From: Sphingopyxis panaciterrae
GTDB taxonomy: Bacteria > Pseudomonadota > Alphaproteobacteria > Sphingomonadales > Sphingomonadaceae
Reading direction: 5' to 3'
Assembly (NCBI RefSeq): GCF_011762125.1
Contig: NZ_JAASQN010000003.1
Span: 62,001 to 126,000 of the forward strand
DNA: 64,000 nt
The translations under genes and the position numbers were made by a program. Position 1 is the stretch's first letter; each line of letters opens with the position of its first letter. The notes beneath the pieces were generated by a model, which was not told the origin of the DNA, ran no database searches, and saw only the letters and a list, made by a program, of their open reading frames with translations. Of this stretch, positions 49,557-58,905 are shown piece by piece.

Positions 49557-51140
49557 CTATCCCGTTTCGGAATTTCCCTCGCGCGCGGGCAGGGTGATCA
49601 GCAGGCTGGCGCCGCGCTGGCCATCGTCGCGGTCGCGCGCCGCCACCGTCCCGCCATGCCCCTCGATGATCGTCCGCGCGATCGCGAGGCCGAGGCCGCT
49701 ATGGCGTCCAAAGGCTTCGGGGCGCTCGCTGTGAAAGCGCCGGAAGATCGCCTCGCGTTGCGCGGGGTCGATGCCTGGGCCGTCGTCGTCGACGCGAACA
49801 TGCACCTCGTCGCCCAGCCGTGTCGCGGCGATGCATACGAGGCCGCCGGGAGGCGAGAAGCTGATCGCATTGTCGATGACATTGTCGATTGCGCGTTCGA
49901 GCCGGTGACCGTCGCCCATCACCATCGCGGTGTCCTTGCGCGGGCGGGCAAAGGCGATGCGGGGCTTTTCGCTGTTCTGGTCCTGCCTGGCGGCACGGCC
50001 CGCCAGCATCGATTCGATCATGATCCCAACGTCGACCGGCTCGAACAGGGTGCGCGACAGCTGCGCGTCGACCCGGCTCGCCTCGCTGATGTCGTTCACC
50101 AGCCGGTCGAGCCGGCGCACATCCTCGTCAGCGATCGCGAGCAGCTGTTCGCGCTGCTCGTCGGTCTTGACGCGGCCGAGACCTTCGATGGCGGAGCGCA
50201 CCGAGGCGATCGGATTCTTGAGCTCGTGGGTCACGTCGGCGGCGAAATGTTCGCCCGCGTCGATGCGCTCGCGCAGCGCCTGCGTCATGTCCGACAAAGC
50301 GCGTGCAAGCGTGCCGATTTCGTCGCGGCGGCTGGGCAGGCGCGGCACGACGACTTCGCGCGCGCGGCCCAGCCGGACGCGCACTGCGGCGCGCGCGAGC
50401 CTGCGCAGCGGGCGGACGATCGTGCGCGCGAGGAACAGCGAAAGCAGGACCGACGCGAGCAGCACGACCGCGACGACAATCGCGATCCGGAAGCGTTCGG
50501 CGCGCACCGTGCGCGTGATGTCGCGCGCGTTCAGCGTCATCAGCATCGTCTGCGGCGTGTCGAGCTCGACGATCCGCGCCGAACTGAGCAGCGGCGTGCG
50601 TTCGGGCGCGTAGCGGAAGCGGCTGGTTTCGAGCCCGCTGTGCTGCGTCTCGACGACCTCGGGCCATGCCGACGCGCGGTCGACCCCCGGCTCCTCGAAT
50701 TCGGGATAGGAGGGGGCGCCGACGATCCAGTCGATGCCGCGGTCCATCGCGCGCGCCGCGTCGCGCTTCCACGGCTGCAGGTCGGGGTCGCGCAGCGTAT
50801 AGGTCGGCGGTGCGGTACGGAAACTGTCGGACAGCAGGCGCCCGTCGGCGGCATAGAAGCGCAGCCGCGATTCGGTCGCACGGGTGAACTCGCCGATCAG
50901 CCGCTCGCGCTGGTCGGGGCGCGCCGCCTCGAGCGCCGCGTCGAGCATCTCGAGCTTGTCTTCCATCACGTCGATGCGCGTGTCGACGAGCCGCGACCGA
51001 TAGGTGTCGAGATAGTAGAAGCCGCCCGCCAGCAGCGCGACCGCAAGGATGTTGACCGCGAGGATGCGAGCGGTCAGCGACCAGCGCGCCGACCAGACGA
51101 GCGGGGCCTCCTCCTGCTCCGCGGCGGAGGGCTTAGCCAT
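49557..51140 (-). CDS. chvG: Sensor histidine kinase ChvG
   Basis: A 527-residue inner-membrane kinase. The first membrane helix is about residues 18-45. A periplasmic stimulus-sensing domain of about 170 residues follows, then a second helix ([18 protein letters not shown]), HAMP, and HisKA with the phospho-accepting His in [11 protein letters not shown] (about residue 304). The HATPase has [19 protein letters not shown] and HSGLGLAIA. ChvG senses acid or envelope stress in Agrobacterium and Rhizobium. The start ATG 51140 overlaps the chvI stop by 8 nt. Its gene order with chvI, hprK, EIIA, HPr and pckA is the classic one. Confidence 0.93.
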   Translation of the reverse strand: MAKPSAAEQEEAPLVWSARWSLTARILAVNILAVALLAGGFYYLDTYRSRLVDTRIDVMEDKLEMLDAALEAARPDQRERLIGEFTRATESRLRFYAADGRLLSDSFRTAPPTYTLRDPDLQPWKRDAARAMDRGIDWIVGAPSYPEFEEPGVDRASAWPEVVETQHSGLETSRFRYAPERTPLLSSARIVELDTPQTMLMTLNARDITRTVRAERFRIAIVVAVVLLASVLLSLFLARTIVRPLRRLARAAVRVRLGRAREVVVPRLPSRRDEIGTLARALSDMTQALRERIDAGEHFAADVTHELKNPIASVRSAIEGLGRVKTDEQREQLLAIADEDVRRLDRLVNDISEASRVDAQLSRTLFEPVDVGIMIESMLAGRAARQDQNSEKPRIAFARPRKDTAMVMGDGHRLERAIDNVIDNAISFSPPGGLVCIAATRLGDEVHVRVDDDGPGIDPAQREAIFRRFHSERPEAFGRHSGLGLAIARTIIEGHGGTVAARDRDDGQRGASLLITLPAREGNSETG

Positions 51141-51843
51141 CGTCGGCAAAGCGGTAACCCGCGCCATAAAGGGTGGCGATGGCGTCGAATTCGGGGTCGA
51201 CCTCGCGGAACTTGCGGCGCAATCGCTTGATGTGACTGTCGATGGTCCGGTCGTCGATATAAACATCGTCCTGATAGGCGGCGTCCATCAGCTGGTTGCG
51301 GCTGCGCACGATGCCGGGGCGGCTGGCGAGCGTTTCGAGGATCAGGAATTCGGTGACCGTCAGCGTGACGTCCTTGCCGTCCCAGCTCACCTTGTGGCGC
51401 GCCGGGTCCATCTGCAGCCGTCCGCGCAGGATCGGGTCGGCGACGGGTTCGTCATCGTCGCTCGGCGTCGAGCGATTGAGTTCGACGCGGCGCAGGATTG
51501 CCCGGATGCGCGCGATGACCAGGCGCTGCGAGAACGGCTTGGCGATATAATCGTCGGCGCCCATCGCGAGGCCCAGCGCCTCGTCGATCTCATCGTCCTT
51601 GCTGGTCAGGAAGATGACCGGAAGCTGGCTCTTCTCGCGCAGGCGGCGCAGGAGTTCGAGCCCGTCCATGCGCGGCATCTTGACGTCGAAGACGGCCAGG
51701 TCGGGGGGATTGTCGATCAGCGGCTTCAGCGCCGCCTCGCCGTCCGAATAGACGCGTGTGACGAAGCCCTCGGCCTGGAGCGCGATCGACAGGGATTGCA
51801 GGATGTTGCGGTCGTCGTCGACCAGCGCGATGGTTGCCGTCAT
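51133..51843 (-). CDS. chvI: Response regulator ChvI
   Basis: An OmpR-family regulator of 236 residues. The receiver has D-D-D at ALVDDDRN, the phospho-acceptor Asp in [16 protein letters not shown] and Lys in [10 protein letters not shown]. The winged helix has [22 protein letters not shown] and [21 protein letters not shown] 51843 begins [11 protein letters not shown]; upstream codons add no domain. It starts the minus-strand operon and is divergent from pckA with 276 bp between, where its own and pckA's promoters must lie. Confidence 0.94.
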   Translation of the reverse strand: MTATIALVDDDRNILQSLSIALQAEGFVTRVYSDGEAALKPLIDNPPDLAVFDVKMPRMDGLELLRRLREKSQLPVIFLTSKDDEIDEALGLAMGADDYIAKPFSQRLVIARIRAILRRVELNRSTPSDDDEPVADPILRGRLQMDPARHKVSWDGKDVTLTVTEFLILETLASRPGIVRSRNQLMDAAYQDDVYIDDRTIDSHIKRLRRKFREVDPEFDAIATLYGAGYRFADDG

Positions 51844-52073
51844 GCTCTTTCCATTGGGCGGACCGCAGCAATTAGCCGATCTGCCGCCCAGCGACAACTG
51901 CGACGAATGGCGTCGGTTCCATAGGCGTACGCTCGTCGCAAGGGCCGCCCGGCTCCGCTTTAATCTTTTGACCTCTTTGCCCATCCTCGCTAACGCGACC
52001 GGGATTTACGGAATCGGCGTCACGTCGGCACCCATTGCAAATGCGGGCCCAAGCCCTTCGGCTTGGCATGATA

Positions 52074-52087
52074 TGCATACCTATGCA
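52074..52087. promoter_or_regulatory. Palindrome before pckA
   Basis: TGCATA-CC-TATGCA is a perfect 6-bp dyad with a 2-bp centre, 33 bp before the pckA start, with a smaller dyad GCAT-GAT-ATGC (52066-52076) overlapping it. The position suits an operator near a transcription start. Confidence 0.4.
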
Positions 52088-52119
52088 AAAGGGGTGCTGG
52101 ACATGGGAAAGGCAAGACA

Positions 52120-53721
52120 ATGACCAAGGTGGTGATCGGCAATCAAGCCGTGGAAACGGCGGCGGACGTCGCCGAGAACTGGGGCACGGCGCAACTGGTC
52201 GAAGATGCGGTCCGCCATGGCGAAGGCCTGCTCGCAAAGGACGGCCCGCTCGTCGTCGAAACCGGCAAGCACACGGGTCGCAGCGCCAAAGACAAGTTCA
52301 TCGTCCAGGATGCCGAGACCGCCGACACCATCTGGTGGGGCAAGACCAATGTCGCGATGACCCCCGATCATTTCGCCGCGCTCAAGGCCGATTTCTTCAC
52401 CTATCTCGCGGCACGTCCGCGTGTGTTCCGTCAGCAACTGTTCGGCGGTTCGCAGCCCGAGCATCGCGTCGCGGTGCAGGTGATCACCGAGCTTGCCTGG
52501 CACAGCCAGTTCATCCGCACGCTGCTCGTCCGCCCGACCGCGGACGAACTCGCGGCGTTCGCGGCCGAATATACGATTATCGACCTACCGAGCTTCCGCG
52601 CCGATCCCGCAAGGCACGGTACGCGCAGCGAAACGGTTGTTGCGGTCAATTTCTCCGAAAAACTCGTGCTGATCGGCGGCACGGCCTATGCGGGTGAGAT
52701 GAAGAAGTCGGTGTTCGGCATCCTCAACTACCTGCTGCCGGTGGACGGCGTGATGCCGATGCATTGCTCGGCGAACATCGGCCCCAAGGGCGACACCGCG
52801 GTCTTCTTCGGCCTCAGCGGCACCGGCAAGACGACGCTGTCCGCCGACGCGTCGCGCACGCTGATCGGCGACGACGAACATGGCTGGTCGGACACCGCGG
52901 TCTTCAACTTCGAAGGCGGCTGCTACGCCAAGATGATCCGCCTCTCGCCTGAGGCCGAGCCCGAGATTTTCGCGACGACGAAGCGCTTCGGCACCGTGCT
53001 CGAAAATGTCGTGATCGATCCCGAAACGCGCGAGCTCGATTTCGACGACAACGGCCTCGCCGAAAACAGCCGCGGTTCGTATCCGATCGACTTCATTCCC
53101 AATGCGTCGACCGAGAATATGGGACCGGTGCCGCAGACGGTGATCATGCTGACCGCCGACGCCTATGGCGTGCTGCCCCCGATCGCGAAGCTGACCCCCG
53201 AACAGGCGATGTATCATTTCCTCTCGGGCTACACCGCGCGCGTTGCGGGGACCGAAATCGGGGTTACCGAGCCCGAGGCGACCTTCTCGACCTGTTTCGG
53301 CGCGCCGTTCATGCCGCGCCACCCGTCGGTCTACGGCAATCTGCTGAAAGAACGCATCGCCAAGGGCGGGGTCCAGTGCTGGCTCGTCAACACCGGCTGG
53401 ACCGGCGGCATGGCGACGATGGACGGCATCGAACGCATGCCGATCAAGGCGACGCGCGCGCTGCTCAACGCGGCGCTCGACGGCAGCCTGAATGACGCTG
53501 AATTCCGCAAGGACCCGAACTTCGGTTTCGAATATCCGGTCGCGGTGCCCGGCGTCGACAGCGCGATCCTCGATCCCCGGAACGCATGGGCCGACAAGGC
53601 CGCCTATGACCGCACCGCGCAAACGCTCGTCGGCCAGTTCATCGACAATTTCGCGCAATTTGCGGACCATGTCGACGAAGGCGTCCGCCAAGCCGCACCG
53701 CAGGCCGCTGTCGCGGCATAG
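52120..53721 (+). CDS. pckA: Phosphoenolpyruvate carboxykinase (ATP)
   Basis: PEP carboxykinase of the ATP type, 533 residues, makes PEP from oxaloacetate for gluconeogenesis. [14 protein letters not shown], the kinase-1a P-loop [13 protein letters not shown], the kinase-2 box DDEHGW and the metal-binding [12 protein letters not shown] are visible. Only a modest AAAGG ribosome site precedes ATG 52120. A 6-codon frame (ATG 52103) ends across the start (ATGA), which could aid reinitiation. Divergence from chvIG is conserved, and ChvI is known to affect pckA in rhizobia. Confidence 0.97.
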   Translation: MTKVVIGNQAVETAADVAENWGTAQLVEDAVRHGEGLLAKDGPLVVETGKHTGRSAKDKFIVQDAETADTIWWGKTNVAMTPDHFAALKADFFTYLAARPRVFRQQLFGGSQPEHRVAVQVITELAWHSQFIRTLLVRPTADELAAFAAEYTIIDLPSFRADPARHGTRSETVVAVNFSEKLVLIGGTAYAGEMKKSVFGILNYLLPVDGVMPMHCSANIGPKGDTAVFFGLSGTGKTTLSADASRTLIGDDEHGWSDTAVFNFEGGCYAKMIRLSPEAEPEIFATTKRFGTVLENVVIDPETRELDFDDNGLAENSRGSYPIDFIPNASTENMGPVPQTVIMLTADAYGVLPPIAKLTPEQAMYHFLSGYTARVAGTEIGVTEPEATFSTCFGAPFMPRHPSVYGNLLKERIAKGGVQCWLVNTGWTGGMATMDGIERMPIKATRALLNAALDGSLNDAEFRKDPNFGFEYPVAVPGVDSAILDPRNAWADKAAYDRTAQTLVGQFIDNFAQFADHVDEGVRQAAPQAAVAA

Positions 53722-53735
53722 TTGACCCGGAACTC

Positions 53736-53759
53736 TTCCGGGTGCTTCTTCACCCGGAA
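53736..53759 (+). terminator. Hairpin after pckA
   Basis: TTCCGGGTG and CACCCGGAA form a perfect 9-bp stem with loop CTTCTT, 15 bp after the pckA stop and just before the next gene. It lacks a downstream U-run, so termination is only possible; it may protect the pckA mRNA end. Confidence 0.5.
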
Positions 53760-53769
53760 GGACCGGACC

Positions 53770-54222
53770 ATGACTGCCGATTTCACCCCGCGTCTGTTCG
53801 AGCGCGACGACGATATCCGCGCGATCGGCACCGGCCTGCTCGCGCGCGCCCTGCCGCGCGAGGCATGGACGCACGAGGCGCATCTGGGCGCCTGCCTCTG
53901 GCTCGTCAGCGAACGCCTCGACATCGACGTCGATGCGGAGATTGCGGGCATCATCAGCCGCTATAACGAGAGCGTCGGCGGCGTGAACGATGACACCCAG
54001 GGTTATCATGACGGCATCACTCGCGCCTATGTCGCCGGCGTGCGCCTGTTCCTCGCAGAAACGGCCGCGACCGGCCTGACAGAGCGCGTCAACGGCCTGC
54101 TGCTCTCGCCTATGGGCGCACGCGACTGGCCGCTGCGCTTCTACAGCCGCGACCTGCTCTTTTCGGCGCCCGCGCGGCAGGGATTTGTCATGCCGGACCT
54201 CGCGCCGTTCCCTTCGGCGTGA
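53770..54222 (+). CDS. Hypothetical protein (150 aa)
   Basis: A soluble helical protein, MTADFTPRLFERDDDI..., with WTHEAHLGACLWLVSERLD and RYNESVGGVNDDTQGYHDGITRAY. The conserved-looking His, Asn and Asp residues might form a site, but I do not recognise the family with confidence. ATG 53770 follows GGACC. It lies 48 bp after pckA and 38 bp before the DUF937-like gene, on the same strand. No signal peptide or membrane segment is present. Confidence 0.7.
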   Translation: MTADFTPRLFERDDDIRAIGTGLLARALPREAWTHEAHLGACLWLVSERLDIDVDAEIAGIISRYNESVGGVNDDTQGYHDGITRAYVAGVRLFLAETAATGLTERVNGLLLSPMGARDWPLRFYSRDLLFSAPARQGFVMPDLAPFPSA

Positions 54223-54260
54223 TAGCGTTGCCCCGGCTTTGCCAAATAGGAGCGTATGAC

Positions 54261-54617
54261 ATGAGCATCTTGGACAATATTCTCGGCCAGATTTCGGGTA
54301 ACGACACGGTGACCAACCTTGCGGCAAAGGTCGGCCTGTCGCCCGAGCATGTCGAATCGGCGATTGCGGCGCTCGCCAAGCAACATCCGATGCAGGGCGA
54401 CACCGCCGAGGGCGCCGCGGCAGCGACCGGGCTGCCGCTCGAAAAGCTGCAGGAAATCGTCGGCCATATCGGCGGCGAAGGTTCGCTCGGCCGGTTCGCG
54501 ACGATGCTCCAGCAGGACGGCGCTTCGGGCATCCTCGGCGCGCTCGACCGCGACGGCGACGGCAACCCGCTCAACGACCTTGGCGGCATCGCGGGATCGC
54601 TGTTCGGAAAGAAATAG
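54261..54617 (+). CDS. DUF937-like small protein with EF-hand-like tail
   Basis: A 118-residue protein. MSILDNILGQI is followed by LAAKVGLSPEHVESAIAALAKQHP, a YidB/DUF937-type helical repeat, and by a C-terminal acidic loop DRDGDGNPLND with the D-x-D-x-D-G spacing of EF-hand or dockerin calcium loops. GGAG precedes ATG 54261. A larger relative with the same tail (DMDGDGNPLDD) is encoded at 58139-58720. Function is unknown. Confidence 0.75.
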   Translation: MSILDNILGQISGNDTVTNLAAKVGLSPEHVESAIAALAKQHPMQGDTAEGAAAATGLPLEKLQEIVGHIGGEGSLGRFATMLQQDGASGILGALDRDGDGNPLNDLGGIAGSLFGKK

Positions 54618-54632
54618 GTGCGCGCGCCGGGG

Positions 54633-55565
54633 TTAGAGGGCTATCCCCGGCGTCCAGCCGCTTGCCGCGAGGAAGGCGGCCGGGTCCGTCATCTCGATGA
54701 TTTCGCGCAGCGCCACCGCCTTGTCGGGCGCACGGTGGTAATAGCTTTTGACGATCCGATAACCGACCCAATAGCCAAGGTCGCCGGGCCAGCCATCGGT
54801 GCCTTGCTTGTTATAGAGCCAGCGCGACCCGATGGCTTTTTCGTCCTTCTCGGCAAGGAATGCGGTTTCCAATTCCTTCTCGCGTCCCTTGGCCCATTGG
54901 TGAAGCAGCGGATAGCCGACCGAACCGGACATCTGCTCGCCGATGAATTCGGCGACCCCTTCGCCCAGCGCGGCACGCAACACTTTTTCTTCGGGGTCCT
55001 CGACCTGCGCCAGCGGTTGCTGCGCATGGACATATTCATGGGCAATGACGTGAACAAAGCGGTCTTCGTCGTTGGCTTCAATGAATTTTGCGGCGCACAG
55101 GGCTTCGAGCCCGATGTAGAGACCCCCGGCATTCGCGGTCCCGGCGGTCGACGCGCGGCCGATCGCGATGGTGATCGGCGGAAACTTCGCTTGCGGATAA
55201 AGCGCGGCGAGCCTGTCGGTCGCGGCGATGAGGCGCGGGCGGATGCCGCCAAGCTTCGCCGCGCAGCCGCGCGCGTCGTCAAAGACCTGCCGCTTGTCGC
55301 GCAGGGCGGCGGCCAGCCGGTCGGGGGTGATCCGGCGCAGCGTCATGAACTCGGCGAGCCCCGGCGTCGGCTCGGCGAGGTAGCGTGCGGCGATGGCGCC
55401 CGGCTGCGCCGCGAGCGCCGGATCGTCGTACAGCGCGAAGAAGCGGCCGACGTCCGACGTCACGATCGCGACGCGGCCGCCTTCCTGTTCCTGTGCGTGA
55501 GTCGCCACCGCCGGAACGAGCAGCGCCGCGCCGAACGCCAGAAGCGCAGTGCAGCGACGCGTCAC
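54633..55565 (-). CDS. Exported putative zinc protease (HEYVH motif)
   Basis: A 310-residue protein. A signal peptide (RCTALLAFGAALLVPAVATHA) comes first and a gluzincin-like zinc motif, HVIAHEYVHAQQ, lies near the middle. A downstream acidic region follows, LGEGVAEFIGEQMSG, whose Glu would be the third ligand. This layout is like the DUF2268 predicted Zn-dependent proteases. The start is GTG 55565, overlapping the stop of the DUF885 gene by 4 nt (GTGA), so two hydrolases are made together and exported. The substrate is unknown. Confidence 0.8.
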   Translation of the reverse strand: MTRRCTALLAFGAALLVPAVATHAQEQEGGRVAIVTSDVGRFFALYDDPALAAQPGAIAARYLAEPTPGLAEFMTLRRITPDRLAAALRDKRQVFDDARGCAAKLGGIRPRLIAATDRLAALYPQAKFPPITIAIGRASTAGTANAGGLYIGLEALCAAKFIEANDEDRFVHVIAHEYVHAQQPLAQVEDPEEKVLRAALGEGVAEFIGEQMSGSVGYPLLHQWAKGREKELETAFLAEKDEKAIGSRWLYNKQGTDGWPGDLGYWVGYRIVKSYYHRAPDKAVALREIIEMTDPAAFLAASGWTPGIAL

Positions 55566-57415
55566 GCCTTCGCCCCGGCCTTCGCGATATAATCGTCGAC
55601 ATTCTTCGCGAGCACGTCGAGCGGCACATTGCCGCCGTCGACGACGACATTGTCGAAATCGCGCAGGTCGTATTTCGCGCCCAGCGCCGTCCGGGCACGG
55701 CCGCGCTGGCGGACGATCTCGCTGTGCCCGACCTTGTAGCCGCAGGCCTGCCCGACCCAGCTGCAATAGCGGTCGACTTCACTCGCGACCTCGAGCGGGT
55801 TCGAGCCATTTTCGCGCACGAAGAACTCGACCCCCTGCTCGCGCGTCCAGCGCTTGGCGTGAATGCCGGTGTCGACGACGAGGCGGCAGGCACGGAACGC
55901 CAGCGACTGAAGATAGCCGAGACGCCCGACCTCGAAATCATCGTACAGGCCGAGTTCGTCGGCGAGCTGCTCGGCATAGAGTCCCCAGCCTTCCGAATAG
56001 GCGTTGAACGCCAGCATCGTCCGGATCAGCGGCATCTTGTTCGCATATTCGCCCTGCCAGGCGTGGCCGGGAATCGCCTCGTGCATCGTCAGGTCGGGCA
56101 GCGAATATTTGCTGTGCAATTCGGTCGTGCGGAGGTTGATCCAGAAGCGGCCGGGGATGCTGCCATCGATCGACCCCGCGCCGCCATAGGCCGCAGGCGC
56201 CCCCGGCTCCTCGGCGAGCGGCAGTCGCTTCACCTCGACATTGCCCTTGACCAGCGTCCGGAAAGCGCGCGGCAACTCTGCGCGGATCTTGCCGAGCCAG
56301 GTCTGGATATAAGCGACGATCTCGGCGCGGCCGGCATCGTTGTCAGGAAATTTATAGCGCGGATCCTTGGCGAGCGCGTTCATCCGGTCGCCGACCGACC
56401 CTTGCGTGTAGCCGAGTTTCTTGAGGATCGGGTCCATGCGCCCATGCAACTCGGCGAGTTCGGCGCGGCCCATCATATGGACCTCGTCGGGGGTCATGCG
56501 TGTCGTCGTCGAGGCGCGTAGCGCCCAGGCGTAGAAGGCGTCGCCGCCGGGGCGCGCCCACATGCCCGCGTCCATCACCGCCTTCGGCCGCTGCGCCTTC
56601 AGTTCAGCAAGCTGGCGTTCGAGCGCGGTAGCGACCGGGCCTTGGACGATTTTCGCCGAGCGCGCGTTCCAGTCGCCCGCAATCTTCGCTTCGCCAGCGC
56701 GGCGGACCAGGCTTTCGACCATGCTGCCGCCTGCCTTGGCGTCGGCGAGGCTTGCTTCCATCTGCTTGACCGCCTTGTCGATCAGGAAGGCGGGGGCGAT
56801 CAGCCCCTGCGCGCCCGCCGCCTTCAGCCGCTCCGTCTCCCCGTCGAGCGCGCCGGGAAAGGCATTGAGGCGCGACAGATAGGCTTCGGCGTCGGCGCTG
56901 GTCTTCACCGGATGGTCGCTGTCGAGGAACTTCGGCACGTCGAGGTAGGAACCGACATTCTGGATCACCACATAGGGCGTGTTGCGCCAGCCGCCGACCG
57001 CGACATCGCCATAGGGCTGGGCAAAGCCGTCGAGCGCGACGCCATAGGCGCTTTCGACCACCGCGAGGCTGGTGCGCGTCGCATGGTCGAGCCCCTCGGT
57101 CCTGAGCGCGCGGACTCGGGTGAGATCGGCTTTCAGGGTATCGGCCAGCGCCTTTTGCCCCGCGGCCGAGCGGTCGCCGAGGCGTCCGCGCATCGCGGCG
57201 CGATCGCCGGTATCGATGCCGAGCGCGGTCGCGCCCTCGGGCGAATGGGCGAGCAGATTGTCGGCCACCGATGTGAGCAGCTTTTGCGCGTCATTTTTCG
57301 GCGGCGCCGCGTCCAGCGCCAGCGCCGGGCCGCTCATCGCCCATCCCGCGGTGCCGGCGCCCAATGTCGCCAGCGTGCGGCGGCGGCTGACGGGGGTGGA
57401 AAGGCTGTCGTGCAC
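55562..57415 (-). CDS. DUF885 family protein (putative metallopeptidase), Tat-exported
   Basis: A 617-residue DUF885 protein. A twin-arginine signal (SRRRTLATLGAG) is followed by a long helical domain. The zinc-type motif MHEAIPGHAWQ lies at about residue 480, then FNAYSEGWGLYAEQLADELG. This is a carboxypeptidase-Taq/thermolysin-like helical fold in which the HE..H and EGW glutamate are the likely ligands. The start is GTG 57415. Related sphingomonad genes occur in many copies. It is first in a two-gene unit with the HEYVH protein. Confidence 0.88.
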   Translation of the reverse strand: MHDSLSTPVSRRRTLATLGAGTAGWAMSGPALALDAAPPKNDAQKLLTSVADNLLAHSPEGATALGIDTGDRAAMRGRLGDRSAAGQKALADTLKADLTRVRALRTEGLDHATRTSLAVVESAYGVALDGFAQPYGDVAVGGWRNTPYVVIQNVGSYLDVPKFLDSDHPVKTSADAEAYLSRLNAFPGALDGETERLKAAGAQGLIAPAFLIDKAVKQMEASLADAKAGGSMVESLVRRAGEAKIAGDWNARSAKIVQGPVATALERQLAELKAQRPKAVMDAGMWARPGGDAFYAWALRASTTTRMTPDEVHMMGRAELAELHGRMDPILKKLGYTQGSVGDRMNALAKDPRYKFPDNDAGRAEIVAYIQTWLGKIRAELPRAFRTLVKGNVEVKRLPLAEEPGAPAAYGGAGSIDGSIPGRFWINLRTTELHSKYSLPDLTMHEAIPGHAWQGEYANKMPLIRTMLAFNAYSEGWGLYAEQLADELGLYDDFEVGRLGYLQSLAFRACRLVVDTGIHAKRWTREQGVEFFVRENGSNPLEVASEVDRYCSWVGQACGYKVGHSEIVRQRGRARTALGAKYDLRDFDNVVVDGGNVPLDVLAKNVDDYIAKAGAKA

Positions 57416-57482
57416 GTGAGCGCTCCCTTGCGGCTTTGTTTCTGTTGAAACCTGTCTAGGCGCGGGAGCGTACCGGTCAACG

Positions 57483-57519
57483 AAAAGGGGTCGGGAGGGC
57501 CTTCGCCCTCCCGGCCCCC
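57483..57519 (-). terminator. Intrinsic terminator of the DUF3597 gene
   Basis: On the minus strand GGGGGCCGGGAGGG and CCCTCCCGACCCC form a strong stem with a CGAAGG loop, followed by TTTT. It lies 23 bp after the stop of the gene at 57542-57961. Confidence 0.8.
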
Positions 57520-57541
57520 GTCGAAAATTATCGACCGTTTA

Positions 57542-57961
57542 TCAGTCGGTCAGGTCGGCGGGCACCGTGCCGCCGTTCGCAGCGAGTTCGCGCATCACCG
57601 CCTTGTGCAGCCAGATGTTCATTTCGGCACTGCCGTTGAGTTCGCCCGTATAGCCGAGTTCCTGCGCCAGCTCCTTGCGGTTGTCGAGGCTGGGGTCGAT
57701 GCCGACCAGTTTCATCAGGTCGACGATCGAGGTGCGCCAGTTGAGCGGCTGACCGGCATTGGCGGCCTGCGCCGACAGGATCGCCTCGACATCGACTTCG
57801 CTGATCTCAGCGGGGGCAGCCGGGACCGATGCCATCGCGCTTGTCGCTGCGTCGAGCGCCGCGCCGACCGACCCTGCGGCGGGGGCAGCGGGGGCGGCAG
57901 GCTCGGCCGCCTGTGCCTTCTTGCCGAAAATCGCGTCCTTGATTTTGCCGAAAATACTCAT
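57542..57961 (-). CDS. DUF3597 domain protein
   Basis: A 139-residue protein. It starts MSIFGKIKDAIFGKKAQA, has an Ala/Pro-rich linker, and then the DUF3597 domain: VDVEAILSAQAANAGQPLNWRTSI (in parts), VDLMKLVGIDPSLDNRKELA, ELGYTGELNGSAEMNIWLHKAVM. ATG 57961 is chosen because the family starts M-S-I-F. Some family members are annotated with LysM or BON proteins; the function is unknown. Single gene with its own terminator. Confidence 0.85.
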   Translation of the reverse strand: MSIFGKIKDAIFGKKAQAAEPAAPAAPAAGSVGAALDAATSAMASVPAAPAEISEVDVEAILSAQAANAGQPLNWRTSIVDLMKLVGIDPSLDNRKELAQELGYTGELNGSAEMNIWLHKAVMRELAANGGTVPADLTD

Positions 57962-58138
57962 CGATTTGCTCCCACTTTGTAAGGCGGCCCACCCCGGACG
58001 GGGCGAGTCGAATGGCCGCAGGCTAAGACTATGCATCTGGAAATGACAGCCAAATGAACGGCTCGCCGTCCGCCCGCGCGCTGCTATAGTAACGCGGCTT
58101 GGCGCGGTTCGATCCGCGCCGGAAGCGGGAGAAAACAG

Positions 58139-58720
58139 ATGAACCTCACCGACATATTACAGCAGGCCGGCGGCATCGAATCGATGGCGAGCGAGCTTGG
58201 CGTGCCGCCCGCGATGGCGAAGCAGGGCGCCGAAGCGCTCCTCCCCGCGATCCTCGGCGGTTTCAAGAAACAGGCGCAATCGGGCGGAATCGAAGGCTTG
58301 GGCGGCTTGCTCGGCCAGCTTGGCGGCGGCGGCCTGCTCGACTCGGTGCTGGGGTCGGGGCCGACCCCGGTCGGTCAGGGCAATGATGTGCTCGGGCAGA
58401 TTTTCGGGTCGAAAGATGTCAGCCGGACGGTTGCCGGGCAGGCGGCGGAGCAGACCGGGCTCGATTCGGGGCTGCTCAAGCAGATGCTGCCGATGCTCGC
58501 GATGATGGTCGCCGGCTATATGGCAAAGCAAGGCGGCCAGTCGCAGGGCGGCGGTGGCGGTCTCGGCGATCTGATCGGTAATGTGCTCGGCGGATCGGTC
58601 GGCGGCGGCGCGGCTCCGTCGGCGGGTGGCTTGGGCGGATTGGGCAAGATGCTCGACATGGATGGCGACGGCAACCCGCTCGACGACATCATGGGCATGG
58701 TGAACAAGATGCGGGGGTAG
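58139..58720 (+). CDS. DUF937 family protein with EF-hand-like tail
   Basis: A 193-residue protein. The DUF937 helical part MNLTDILQQAGGIESMASELG, AMAKQGAEALLPAILGGFKK and AEQTGLDSGLLKQMLPMLAMM is followed by a glycine-rich linker (residues 130-170) and the acidic loop DMDGDGNPLDDIMG. The tail matches the smaller relative at 54261. A short GGGAG ribosome site precedes ATG 58139. Similar proteins (YidB-like) are of unknown function; the Ca2+-binding idea is from the loop pattern only. Confidence 0.82.
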   Translation: MNLTDILQQAGGIESMASELGVPPAMAKQGAEALLPAILGGFKKQAQSGGIEGLGGLLGQLGGGGLLDSVLGSGPTPVGQGNDVLGQIFGSKDVSRTVAGQAAEQTGLDSGLLKQMLPMLAMMVAGYMAKQGGQSQGGGGGLGDLIGNVLGGSVGGGAAPSAGGLGGLGKMLDMDGDGNPLDDIMGMVNKMRG

Positions 58721-58791
58721 GATGCGAGCGATCCGGGCGCTGGTTAATGGCTGGTTTCGCCCGAAAACGGCCGCGCTGCGTTTTTTCTCGT

Positions 58792-58884
58792 CGTCATCCC
58801 GGGCTTGACCCGGGATCCCGCTTTTTTGAAGTCATCTGCTGTTTTCGAGAGTAAGCGGGACCCCGGATCAAGTCCGGGGTGACG
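58792..58884. repeat. REP-like inverted repeat, family 1, copy e (inverted orientation)
   Basis: CGTCATCCCGGGCTTGACCC begins the copy and CCCCGGATCAAGTCCGGGGT (58861-58880) then GACG ends it. The order of arms is opposite to copies a-d. It lies between the convergent DUF937 and GNAT genes. Confidence 0.85.
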
Positions 58885-58905
58885 AGAAGGGGGAACGGCG
58901 CCGCA

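Noticed and set aside
49335-49734. Short frames across the MITE-like element
   Set aside because: They run through inverted repeats and into chvG antisense, and show no coding character.
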